Position numbers and translations under genes: made by a program
In this document: positions 5,469 through 11,798 of the stretch, piece by piece
How positions within the stretch are numbered: the stretch's first letter is position 1
Layout of the letters: each line of letters begins with the position of its first letter
Origin: Candidatus Methylarchaceae archaeon HK01M
Lineage (GTDB): Archaea; Thermoproteota; Nitrososphaeria; Nitrososphaerales; JACAEJ01
Length of the DNA stretch: 12,875 nucleotides
NCBI GenBank assembly: GCA_024256245.1
Contig: JAKLZD010000016.1
Coordinates: 1 to 12,875 of the forward strand
Direction: 5' to 3'
Notes under the pieces: generated by a model
What the model was told of the DNA's origin: nothing
Seen by the model: only the letters and a program-made list of their open reading frames with translations
The model's database searches: none

Positions 5469-6010
5469 TAATAAACATCTACTCCCAAAATTTCCTTAAA
5501 GAATTTTATCGCCTCATCTTGAGTCGCTATATGGTTTTTACCGACCTTCGATCTAGCTCTCCTACGCCTAGATATTCTATAGCCAGGGCGCTCCAATACA
5601 ACAGATACATCCATGCCAAACACACCGATTTCTGGATCATACTTCATACCTGGTATCTCTATATGCTCCCTTATCCCAAAAGAACAATTCCCTCTTTTAT
5701 CAAAGGATGAAGATGGAAGTCTCTTTTCTTTAACGATCAAAAGATTTTTTAGGGTTTCTAAAGCATCATCGCCACGAAGAGTAACTATCGTGGCTATTGA
5801 TTCACCTCTATGAATGCCGAAATCACGTACAGTCTTTTTTGCCTTTTTATAAGACGGTTTACGGCCTGTCAACTCTTTGAGAATCTTCTTTGCACGCTCA
5901 AGTACTTCTCCCGATCTACCAACACCTATGTTAAGTACTACTTTTCCGATCTTTACTTTACGCATTACATTTTCGGTTGTTTTTATTGTTCGAACTTCGG
6001 ACAAACTCAA
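5468..6010 (-). CDS. rpl5: 50S ribosomal protein uL5
   Basis: A 180-residue protein with archaeal uL5 landmarks: VMRKVKIGKVVLNIGVGRSGE (15-35), LTGRKPSYKKAKKTVRDFGIHRGE, FGIREHIEIPGMKYDPEIGVFGMDVSVVLERPGYR and a C-terminal helix. uL5 binds 5S rRNA and contacts the P-site tRNA in the central protuberance. The start is TTG at 6010, overlapping the rps4e TGA by two bases, with GGTGGAG just upstream as ribosome binding site. The next ATG (residue 16) would remove the conserved leader before MRK, so TTG is preferred. The sequence is collinear with the family and undamaged. Confidence 0.95.
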   Translation of the reverse strand: MSLSEVRTIKTTENVMRKVKIGKVVLNIGVGRSGEVLERAKKILKELTGRKPSYKKAKKTVRDFGIHRGESIATIVTLRGDDALETLKNLLIVKEKRLPSSSFDKRGNCSFGIREHIEIPGMKYDPEIGVFGMDVSVVLERPGYRISRRRRARSKVGKNHIATQDEAIKFFKEILGVDVY

Positions 6011-6738
6011 ATCTCTCCACCGATCTTTATCAAAGGCTTTTCATCCCCTACTACAAAAATGATGTCTGATGGAAGCTCGGTCGATATGCTTCCAATCGAC
6101 ATAGAGACCATTTTAGGTCGGGAGAAGGTTCCTGGTTTTATCTTTTCAACTTTGCCCAGTTGACCGACTTTCGTTCCCCGAATTATAATGGCCAAGGTAC
6201 CTTCCTGCAACTGCACGGATCCGATGATCTTCTGAGATGGAATTTCAATCAAGTAAGTATCTCCTGGATTAAGATCCACCCCATTACTAAGAAGAATAGA
6301 CCTGCCATCATGAAGACCATATTGAATCTGTCCTCCTTTAACTGTCTTCTTTACCTTCACTTTACAGAGCTTCAAAGATTTTTCAGATTCATGAATGGTT
6401 ATCGGATGAAGAGGATGGCCTAGAATAGGAACCAACCTGAATGTTTTACCGATTGAGGGTATATCGATAACATCCATAAGACCTGAAGGAAAATCTGGCG
6501 TTCTTCGGGGGATGCCATCAACTAAGATCTTCCCTTCATGAATGACAGACTTGGCCTCTCTATAGGTCTTGACTAAACCTAGAATGTCCCGAATGAGAAC
6601 AGCTATAGGGTAACTCTCTTTTTTAGGGTGAGGTCCGGGAGGTACAGTTACAGTGAAGCGGAGTTTCTTCCTAGGAATCTTCCAGAAGGCAGGCGCCTCT
6701 GATCTCTTGGTCCTTTTATCTTCTCCCATCTTCACCAT
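6007..6738 (-). CDS. rps4e: 30S ribosomal protein eS4
   Basis: A 243-residue protein shared only by archaea and eukaryotes. The order is a basic N-terminus (APAFWKIPRKKLRFTV, then PPGPHPKKESYP), an S4-like RNA-binding fold at about 45-100 (REAKSVIHEGKILVDGIPRR), a central eS4 domain with YGLHDGRSILL (140-150), and a KOW motif at about 179-205 (GTLAIIIRGTKVGQLGKV). It is an early 30S body protein contacting 16S rRNA. The ATG at 6738 is supported by a strong GGAGGAGG Shine-Dalgarno located inside the end of rpl24, two bases upstream. Its stop overlaps the rpl5 start, pointing to coupled translation. Confidence 0.96.
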   Translation of the reverse strand: MVKMGEDKRTKRSEAPAFWKIPRKKLRFTVTVPPGPHPKKESYPIAVLIRDILGLVKTYREAKSVIHEGKILVDGIPRRTPDFPSGLMDVIDIPSIGKTFRLVPILGHPLHPITIHESEKSLKLCKVKVKKTVKGGQIQYGLHDGRSILLSNGVDLNPGDTYLIEIPSQKIIGSVQLQEGTLAIIIRGTKVGQLGKVEKIKPGTFSRPKMVSMSIGSISTELPSDIIFVVGDEKPLIKIGGEI

Positions 6739-6740
6739 AA

Positions 6741-7103
6741 TTAAGCCTCCTCCTTACGAGCTTCTAGTTTTTCCTTCCTCCATTTATCATCGAGTTTTAA
6801 TTCCATAATTATTACTTTAGACGGATGAATCTTTACGGGCGTGGTTCCACCTGCTATCTTCTCACGAGTAATGCCTTCTACCATAATCCTTCCAGTCTTT
6901 GCATCTACCTCAGTCACTTTACCTTCTATACCCTTATACTCGCCCCTCACCACTTTGACAACGTCATCTTTTTTAACGCGTGACGACCTCACATTATATT
7001 TAGAACGCAGCCCTTCTGATAAATGTGAAGAAATCTGCTTCGACCTTATATGTGGAGGGGATGTAAAAAGTTTTTTCCTAACTTTAGATGGCTTTGACGA
7101 CAT
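6741..7103 (-). CDS. rpl24: 50S ribosomal protein uL24
   Basis: A 120-residue protein. After a basic archaeal-type N-terminus (SKPSKVRKKLFTSPPHIRSK) comes LRSKYNVRSSRVKKDDVVKV and a KOW motif at about 45-72 (GEYKGIEGKVTEVDAKTGRI). The C-terminal tail is highly charged (KWRKEKLEARKEEA). uL24 is an initiator of large-subunit assembly and binds domain I of 23S rRNA near the exit tunnel. It starts 14 bases after the rpl14 stop, with a weak AGGGG ribosome binding site, and ends two bases before rps4e. Order and length are normal. Confidence 0.95.
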   Translation of the reverse strand: MSSKPSKVRKKLFTSPPHIRSKQISSHLSEGLRSKYNVRSSRVKKDDVVKVVRGEYKGIEGKVTEVDAKTGRIMVEGITREKIAGGTTPVKIHPSKVIIMELKLDDKWRKEKLEARKEEA

Positions 7104-7117
7104 TGGAATACCCCTAT

Positions 7118-7552
7118 TTAGATGATTGTACTCGCCAAGTTTGCGAGTCTCGGCCAGCGCTCTGCTGCCTCTGCTGCTACAGGTCCCTTTACATCTGTAC
7201 CCTTCAAGTCACCTTCAGGGGTGACTATAACAGCAGCGTTATCCTCGAACATAACTCTTACACCACTTATCCTTCTAATCGGGTACTTCTGTCTGACGAT
7301 AACTGCTCCAAAAGTCTGCTTTTTCAGTTCGGGACGCCCCTTCTTCACTACAGTGATTACATAATCGCCAACTGCGGCTGCTGGGACGCGCCTTAATCTG
7401 CCCTTATACCTCGTTACCTGCACGATCTTAAGAGTCTTTGCGCCTGTGTTGTCTGCACAGTTGACGACAGCACTGACTGGGATGGCTCTGGTTACGTAGA
7501 TCTTGAACTCCTCCACACCTTTTGCTGAGACTGCCCGGGACTTTTTCGACAT
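7118..7552 (-). CDS. rpl14: 50S ribosomal protein uL14
   Basis: A 144-residue protein with the uL14 core: CADNTGAKTLKIVQVTRYKGR (32-52), VGDYVITVVKKGRPELKKQ, GVRVMFEDNAAVIVTPEGDLKGTDVKGPVA and a C-terminal ERWPRLANLAS helix. uL14 forms the intersubunit bridge and contacts translation factors. I choose ATG 7552, because AGGTGA lies five to ten bases upstream as ribosome binding site. A GTG at 7561 would add three residues but falls inside that site. The rps17 stop (7554-7556) lies immediately before the ATG. The N-terminal 20 residues form an archaeal-type extension. Confidence 0.95.
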   Translation of the reverse strand: MSKKSRAVSAKGVEEFKIYVTRAIPVSAVVNCADNTGAKTLKIVQVTRYKGRLRRVPAAAVGDYVITVVKKGRPELKKQTFGAVIVRQKYPIRRISGVRVMFEDNAAVIVTPEGDLKGTDVKGPVAAEAAERWPRLANLASTII

Positions 7553-7553
7553 A

Positions 7554-7877
7554 TCACTCACCTAATTTTTCAATAACTACAAAAGCTACTGTCTTGCTTA
7601 AAGGCCTACATTCTGCTATTATTACAGAATCACCTTCATTCACACCAAGACATGGTGGAAGATGAGCCGGAATCCTACTCCTGCGCTTTTCATACATCAT
7701 ATACTTCTTGATATCTTGCAGATACTCCCTCTCGACTATTACCATGTCCTTAGCCTTTATGCTGACCGCCTTTCCTTTTAGAAGTTTTCCCCTTATGCCC
7801 AAAGAGCCGTGAAAGGGGCAGAACCCATCGTCACAGGATTTAGTAGGCGGTTTGACATCTATACCTATGTTTTTCAT
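7554..7877 (-). CDS. rps17: 30S ribosomal protein uS17
   Basis: A 107-residue protein from ATG 7877. It begins MKNIGIDVKPP, exactly like archaeal uS17 starts. It then has C15-x4-C20-PFHG, a conserved archaeal C-x4-CPFHG element, and the signature KRRSRIPAHLPPC (64-76), followed by EGDSVIIAECRPLSKTVAFVVIE. It binds 16S rRNA in the 30S body. An in-frame TTG at 7919 would add 14 residues overlapping rnp1, but these do not fit the family, and the strong GGGGAGG before the ATG favours the shorter form. The start lies four bases past the rnp1 stop. Confidence 0.95.
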   Translation of the reverse strand: MKNIGIDVKPPTKSCDDGFCPFHGSLGIRGKLLKGKAVSIKAKDMVIVEREYLQDIKKYMMYEKRRSRIPAHLPPCLGVNEGDSVIIAECRPLSKTVAFVVIEKLGE

Positions 7878-7881
7878 ATTC

Positions 7882-8154
7882 TCATTTAAACCTCCCCAAT
7901 CTATCTTCAGATCTTCCAACTAATAAAGACCCGTGAATTCTCACCTTAATGCCATCTGGCAGCTTAAAGATGAAGTAAGAATTCAACTTTGGTACAATCT
8001 TTATCTTGCCTTCAATATATAATTTTAATGTGTTCTTTGTTTCATCAACAACTGTACCTGCGAGATTCTTTAATTTAGGATCACTGCTCTTAATGACACG
8101 GGCTTCTAACCCTATCAATTCGTGAAATTTGATGGTTATTGGGGTTATCTGCAT
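7882..8154 (-). CDS. rnp1: ribonuclease P protein component 1 (Rpp29/Pop4)
   Basis: A 90-residue Sm-like RNase P protein subunit. It shows FHELIGLEARVIKSSDP (10-26), GTVVDETKNTLKL (33-45), VPKLNSYFIFKLPDG and the closing RSEDR (81-85), all landmarks of the archaeal Rpp29 family. It pairs with Rpp21 and helps the catalytic RNA cleave 5' leaders from pre-tRNAs. It sits, as in most archaea, directly before rps17 in the ribosomal-protein cluster. I choose ATG 8154 with GAGG eight bases upstream; a TTG at 8160 would add two residues. It is the first gene of the operon here, since an oppositely transcribed fbp gene lies 110 bases upstream. Confidence 0.92.
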   Translation of the reverse strand: MQITPITIKFHELIGLEARVIKSSDPKLKNLAGTVVDETKNTLKLYIEGKIKIVPKLNSYFIFKLPDGIKVRIHGSLLVGRSEDRLGRFK

Positions 8155-8190
8155 CTCCAACGCCTCAATCTCAAAGTTCGATGTAAATCT

Positions 8191-8200
8191 TGTTTAAATG
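8191..8200 (-). promoter_or_regulatory. TATA-like element of the ribosomal-protein operon
   Basis: Minus-strand CATTTAAACA, about 41 bases (centre) upstream of the rnp1 ATG, predicting a leader of roughly 15 bases that still holds the GAGG ribosome binding site. It would drive the whole rnp1-to-rps8 operon, back to back with the fbp promoter. Confidence 0.45.
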
Positions 8201-8213
8201 CTTTCTCCATTTT

Positions 8214-8223
8214 TGATATAAAG
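8214..8223 (+). promoter_or_regulatory. TATA box of fbp
   Basis: TGATATAAAG on the plus strand. The predicted start is near 8245, about 20 bases before the ATG at 8265. It lies 14 bases from the operon's oppositely oriented TATA element, so the two promoters share a short divergent control region. Confidence 0.5.
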
Positions 8224-8264
8224 ATTTTTATCTTATGAGGTAAAGAGACTTCGATGTTGTAGAA

Positions 8265-9365
8265 ATGAAGGTTACCCTTTCTGTAATCAAGGCGGATATA
8301 GGAAGCTTGGTTGGACATCATGTAGTCCATCCAGAACAGATTCGAGTAGCATCCGAAAAGCTGAAAAAGGCAAAAGAGGCGGGTTTGCTCATAGACTACC
8401 ATGTCACGAATGTCGGCGACGACCTTCAGCTGATAATGACCCATGCCAAGGGCATCGATAGTGAGGAGGTTCATGGTCTGGCTTGGGATACCTTTACTGA
8501 GGTAACGGAGAAGGTCTCGAAGAAGCTAAAGTTGTACGCTGCTGGTCAGGACCTCCTTGCAACTGCTTTCTCTGGTAACTTGAAAGGAATGGGGCCAGGG
8601 ATCGCTGAAGCCGAGTTCGAGGAGCGGATAAGCGAACCTGTAATAGTCTTCATGGCAGACAAGACAGAGCCTGGGGCTTGGAACTTGCCACTATACAAGA
8701 TTTTTGCCGACCCCTTCAATACTGCAGGTTTGGTCATAGACGAAAGCTTACATGAAGGTTTCACTTTTAGAGTAATGGATGTGTATGAAGACAAAGTGGT
8801 GGATCTTCACGCCCCTGAAGAGCTATACGACTTATTGGCTTTGATAGGAACTACGGGGAGGTACGTGATTCAGTCGGTGTTTAGACGTAAAGATAGTCTC
8901 TTAGCAGCAGTTGCAAGTACAGCTAGATTGTCTCTAATAGCAGGAAAATACGTTGGCAAAGATGATCCTGTTATGTTTATAAGGGCACAACATGGACTCC
9001 CAGCAGTTGGGGAGGTTTTGGAGACTTTCGCCTTCCCACACCTAGTAGCAGGGTGGATGAGGGGCTCCCACAATGGACCATTGATGCCTGTCTCGATAAA
9101 ATATGCAAAATGCACAAGATTTGACGGCCCACCTCGGGTTGGGAGTCTAGGATTTCAACTTAATGAAGGGAAGTTGGTAGGTCCTGAAGATATGTTCGAC
9201 GATCCAGCCTTCGATAGGGCGAGAGAGATAGCGAATAAAGCAGCCGATTACATAAGGCGGCACGGTCCCTTCATGCCAGCGAGGCTCGGACCAGAAGAGA
9301 TGGAGTATACGACTTTAAAGATAGTTCTGAAGAAACTAGAATCGAGGTTCAGATTAACAAGATAA
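8265..9365 (+). CDS. fbp: fructose-1,6-bisphosphate aldolase/phosphatase (class V, bifunctional)
   Basis: A 366-residue enzyme that condenses dihydroxyacetone phosphate with glyceraldehyde 3-phosphate and then dephosphorylates the product to fructose 6-phosphate, making gluconeogenesis one-way. The residues known from crystal structures fall at the same numbers here: D11, H18, D52-D53, Q95, D132 and D233 for metal and phosphate binding; Y229 and K232 (the Schiff-base lysine) in GKYVGKDDP; Q242; and Y348 in EEMEYTT. It starts KVTLSVIKADIGSLVGHH, the family hallmark. The whole length is conserved and intact. The gene diverges from the ribosomal operon and is followed after 64 bases by triosephosphate isomerase, whose products are its two substrates. 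Confidence 0.97.
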   Translation: MKVTLSVIKADIGSLVGHHVVHPEQIRVASEKLKKAKEAGLLIDYHVTNVGDDLQLIMTHAKGIDSEEVHGLAWDTFTEVTEKVSKKLKLYAAGQDLLATAFSGNLKGMGPGIAEAEFEERISEPVIVFMADKTEPGAWNLPLYKIFADPFNTAGLVIDESLHEGFTFRVMDVYEDKVVDLHAPEELYDLLALIGTTGRYVIQSVFRRKDSLLAAVASTARLSLIAGKYVGKDDPVMFIRAQHGLPAVGEVLETFAFPHLVAGWMRGSHNGPLMPVSIKYAKCTRFDGPPRVGSLGFQLNEGKLVGPEDMFDDPAFDRAREIANKAADYIRRHGPFMPARLGPEEMEYTTLKIVLKKLESRFRLTR

Positions 9366-9383
9366 GCCTAATTCGCTGAATTG

Positions 9384-9393
9384 CATATTAAAT
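9384..9393 (+). promoter_or_regulatory. TATA-like element upstream of tpiA
   Basis: CATATTAAAT, with centre about 42 bases before the tpiA ATG, so a start near 9415 and a leader of about 15 bases is possible. tpiA may also be read from the fbp promoter. Weak evidence. Confidence 0.3.
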
Positions 9394-9429
9394 CGAATGA
9401 AAATCGGATATGAGAGAGTGTAGTATTCG

Positions 9430-10107
9430 ATGCTACGTACTCCCTTGTTGGTAATAAACTTCAAGAATTACCTTGAAGCCTCTGGCGAAGGAGCCGTCAG
9501 ATTGGCGAAGATTGCGGGAATAGTTGCTGAAGAACTCGAGGTCGAAATCGCTGTTGCACCACCCATTCCAGACCTATCAAATATAGCAAGATCGGTCAAA
9601 ATACCAGTATTAGCTCAACATGTAGACCTTGCTAAACCTGGAAGTACAACGGGCGCCATAGTCCCAGAGGTAGTAAATGTGTGTGGTGGTGCTGGCACTT
9701 TATTGAACCATAGTGAGAAGAGGATACCTACAAGTACGATAAGGGAGGTGATACCGAAGCTAAAAGAGCTAGGACTCCATACTGTAGTGTGTGCTAAGAC
9801 TCCAGAAGAAGTAAGGGAGATGGCTATGCTTTTGCCTGAGTTCGTAGCCGTCGAGCCCCCTGAGCTCATAGGTACGGGAAGGGCGGTATCTAAAGTCAAG
9901 CCTGAAGTCATCTCTAAGTCTGTTGAAGCGGTAAGAGAAGTTAGCAGTTCAGTCAGACTGATCTGTGGAGCGGGGATTACATCTGGCGAGGATGTTGAAA
10001 TCGCCATAGAGCTAGGCTCAATTGGAGTTCTAGTTGCCAGTAGCATCATAAAATCTGATTCATGGGAGCTCAAGATAAGGGAACTAGCAAAGCCTTTGGT
10101 AAAATAA
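9430..10107 (+). CDS. tpiA: triosephosphate isomerase, archaeal type
   Basis: A 225-residue protein, the short archaeal form (bacterial and eukaryotic enzymes have about 250). The TIM-barrel catalytic residues are N10 and K12 (INFKNY), H94 (LLNHSEKR) and E142 (VAVEPPELIGTG). Phosphate-binding glycines lie in ICGAGITSGED (178-188) and near GVLVASSI (199-206). It interconverts dihydroxyacetone phosphate and glyceraldehyde 3-phosphate in the cytoplasm. The ATG at 9430 gives the usual short N-terminus. Its place just after fbp suggests that the two act together, feeding both substrates to the bifunctional aldolase/phosphatase. Confidence 0.96.
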   Translation: MLRTPLLVINFKNYLEASGEGAVRLAKIAGIVAEELEVEIAVAPPIPDLSNIARSVKIPVLAQHVDLAKPGSTTGAIVPEVVNVCGGAGTLLNHSEKRIPTSTIREVIPKLKELGLHTVVCAKTPEEVREMAMLLPEFVAVEPPELIGTGRAVSKVKPEVISKSVEAVREVSSSVRLICGAGITSGEDVEIAIELGSIGVLVASSIIKSDSWELKIRELAKPLVK

Positions 10108-10141
10108 CCCAAAATTTATTGAAGATTTTCTTTTGGAAAGA

Positions 10142-10151
10142 CATTTAAATG
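10142..10151 (+). promoter_or_regulatory. TATA box of gdhA
   Basis: CATTTAAATG preceded by GAAAGA, a BRE-like purine run. Its centre is about 25 bases before the gdhA ATG at 10172, consistent with a leaderless transcript separate from tpiA. Confidence 0.5.
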
Positions 10152-10171
10152 GGTAAAATCGCCCTCTTGAT

Positions 10172-11431
10172 ATGTCCAGTGAGAAGCCCAATCCCTTTGA
10201 AGTGGCTCAGAAACAGCTGGAAGACTGCGCAAAGATCATAAATCTAAACGCCAATGTCTATAGAATTCTCAGAGTTCCCATGCGAGAGATCCATGTATCT
10301 TTGCCTCTTCGGATGGATGATGGCTCTATACAAGTATTCAAAGGTTTCAGAGTTCAATACAATGATACTTTAGGCCCCACAAAAGGAGGTATCAGGTTTC
10401 ATCCAGATGAGACGATCGATACTGTTCGAGCCCTTGCAGCTTGGATGACTTGGAAATGTAGCTTAGTCGATCTACCTTTGGGTGGAGCTAAAGGTGGGGT
10501 CATCTGTAATCCAAAAGAAATGTCTCTAGGAGAGTTGGAGCGTTTAAGCCGAGCTTACATAGATGCAATCTGGCAGTTTATCGGACCTGATAAAGATATT
10601 CCCGCCCCTGATGTTTATACAGATGCTCAGATAATGGTCTGGATGATGGATGAATATTCAAAGTTTTTGGGCAAAAATCAGTTTGGAGTGATTACTGGCA
10701 AGCCTCCTATACTTGGAGGTTCTGCTGGTCGAGATGATGCAACTGCTAGAGGAGGTATGTATACTATTCGTGAGGCTGCGAAAGAATTTGCTACAGATCT
10801 CAAAAAAGCCACCTATGCTATCCAAGGTTATGGTAACGCTGGTTACAATGCAGCCCGTCTAATAAAAACCTTCTTTGGGGGCAAGATAATAGCTGTCAGT
10901 GATAGTAAGGGAGGTATATTATCCAAAGAAGGTCTAGACCCGAAGAAAGTTCTTGAACATAAAAATAAAACAAGGTCGGTAATCAATTTTCCTAATACAG
11001 AAATGATCTCCAATGAAGACCTTTTAGAGCTCGAGGTGGATGTGCTCTTGCCTTCTGCTTTAGAGAATGTAATTACTGAAAAGAATGCCAAGAATATCAA
11101 AGCCAAGATCGTTGCTGAATTGGCTAACGGTCCAACTACCCCTGAAGCAGATGATGTTCTGTACAAAAATGGTATTCATGTAATACCTGATTTCTTGTGC
11201 AATGCTGGCGGTGTTACCGTCTCATACTTTGAGATGGTGCAGAATCTTTATATGTACTATTGGGATGAGAAGGAAGTCCACGAACGTTTAAACAAGAAGA
11301 TGACCACTGCTTACCACTCAGTTTTGGATACTTCCAAGGAATATAATATAAACATGAGACAAGCAGCGTATGTTGTTGCTGTCAGAAGAGTAGCTGAAGC
11401 GATGAAACTTCGAGGTAGAGTACATTCGTAA
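10172..11431 (+). CDS. gdhA: glutamate dehydrogenase, hexameric archaeal type
   Basis: A 419-residue enzyme catalysing reversible oxidative deamination of glutamate to 2-oxoglutarate and ammonia. The substrate-binding lysines are K71 (GPTKGGIRFHP) and K95 (WMTWKCSLVD), the catalytic lysine is K107 (LGGAKGGV), and the catalytic aspartate is D147 (IPAPDVYT). The Rossmann motif is IQGYGNAGYNAA (217-228), with an aspartate in VSDSKGG at the end of the second strand, which favours NAD use, though dual cofactor use is common in archaea. The pattern LGGSAGRDDATARGG (181-195) is typical of this subgroup. Length is normal. It follows tpiA by 64 bases with its own TATA box. In context it links carbon flux to nitrogen assimilation or amino-acid breakdown. 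Confidence 0.96.
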   Translation: MSSEKPNPFEVAQKQLEDCAKIINLNANVYRILRVPMREIHVSLPLRMDDGSIQVFKGFRVQYNDTLGPTKGGIRFHPDETIDTVRALAAWMTWKCSLVDLPLGGAKGGVICNPKEMSLGELERLSRAYIDAIWQFIGPDKDIPAPDVYTDAQIMVWMMDEYSKFLGKNQFGVITGKPPILGGSAGRDDATARGGMYTIREAAKEFATDLKKATYAIQGYGNAGYNAARLIKTFFGGKIIAVSDSKGGILSKEGLDPKKVLEHKNKTRSVINFPNTEMISNEDLLELEVDVLLPSALENVITEKNAKNIKAKIVAELANGPTTPEADDVLYKNGIHVIPDFLCNAGGVTVSYFEMVQNLYMYYWDEKEVHERLNKKMTTAYHSVLDTSKEYNINMRQAAYVVAVRRVAEAMKLRGRVHS

Positions 11432-11530
11432 AAGACTATTGATATCGGCTAAAACACCTGATCTATATTTTATATTTCTATAATAACTTACTATTTTTCT
11501 AGTTAAAAAGATATCTACATTCATTTGAAT

Positions 11531-11647
11531 TTATTTGCTCTCTTCATAAGTTATCTCATGATGATAGCGGTGTCTTCTAGAAAGGATGAATACAAAAGAT
11601 AATAAAAGGGCATGAAGTACAATACGCAGATTCCTTTGTATATCCAT
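11531..11647 (-). CDS. possible 38-residue single-span membrane peptide
   Basis: ATG at 11645-11647 opens 38 codons to TAA at 11531-11533. The predicted peptide has a short basic N-terminus (MDIQRNLR), a hydrophobic run IVLHALLLSFVFIL (9-22) long enough for a short membrane helix, then RRHRYHH and an acidic tail. The positive-hydrophobic-positive layout is protein-like. A CTTTAAG element about 38 bases upstream of the ATG could be a weak TATA box. It converges on gdhA. No family is recognised, and chance openness is a real alternative. Confidence 0.28.
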   Translation of the reverse strand: MDIQRNLRIVLHALLLSFVFILSRRHRYHHEITYEESK

Positions 11648-11757
11648 ATTGTCTAAGTATACGTGATGCTTAGATGCCCAACTTAAAGGGTTTGTAGGAT
11701 CTTTAAAAGTTTAAATAAGATGATATAAATATGTGATATACGACTCTTCTGAAAATC

Positions 11758-11766
11758 TTTTATAAA
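11758..11766 (+). promoter_or_regulatory. TATA box that decides the start of the FrhB-family gene
   Basis: TTTTATAAA ends three bases before an ATG at 11769. Transcription from it would begin near 11788, downstream of that ATG, so the ATG would not be in the mRNA and the GTG at 11799 becomes the likely start. Confidence 0.5.
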
Positions 11767-11798
11767 CCATGATCAGACTTTTGAGCGGTGGATGGAGA

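Larger units (their letters stand above)
11432..11798. other. intergenic region between gdhA and the FrhB-family gene
   Basis: This AT-rich stretch of about 367 bases begins with T-rich blocks after the gdhA stop (near 11466-11502), plausible for termination. A minus-strand frame at 11531-11647 could encode a 38-residue membrane peptide. Several TATA-like elements lie near 11710-11766; the last one best fits the downstream gene. No tRNA or repeat array is visible. Confidence 0.5.

Noticed and set aside
8145..8474. 109-codon minus-strand frame over the start of fbp
   Set aside because: It lies opposite the confidently identified fbp coding sequence and the promoter region; no motif or family resemblance.
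11560..11566. ATGATGA as the C box of a C/D-box guide RNA
   Set aside because: No D or D' box (CTGA) follows at the required distances on this strand.
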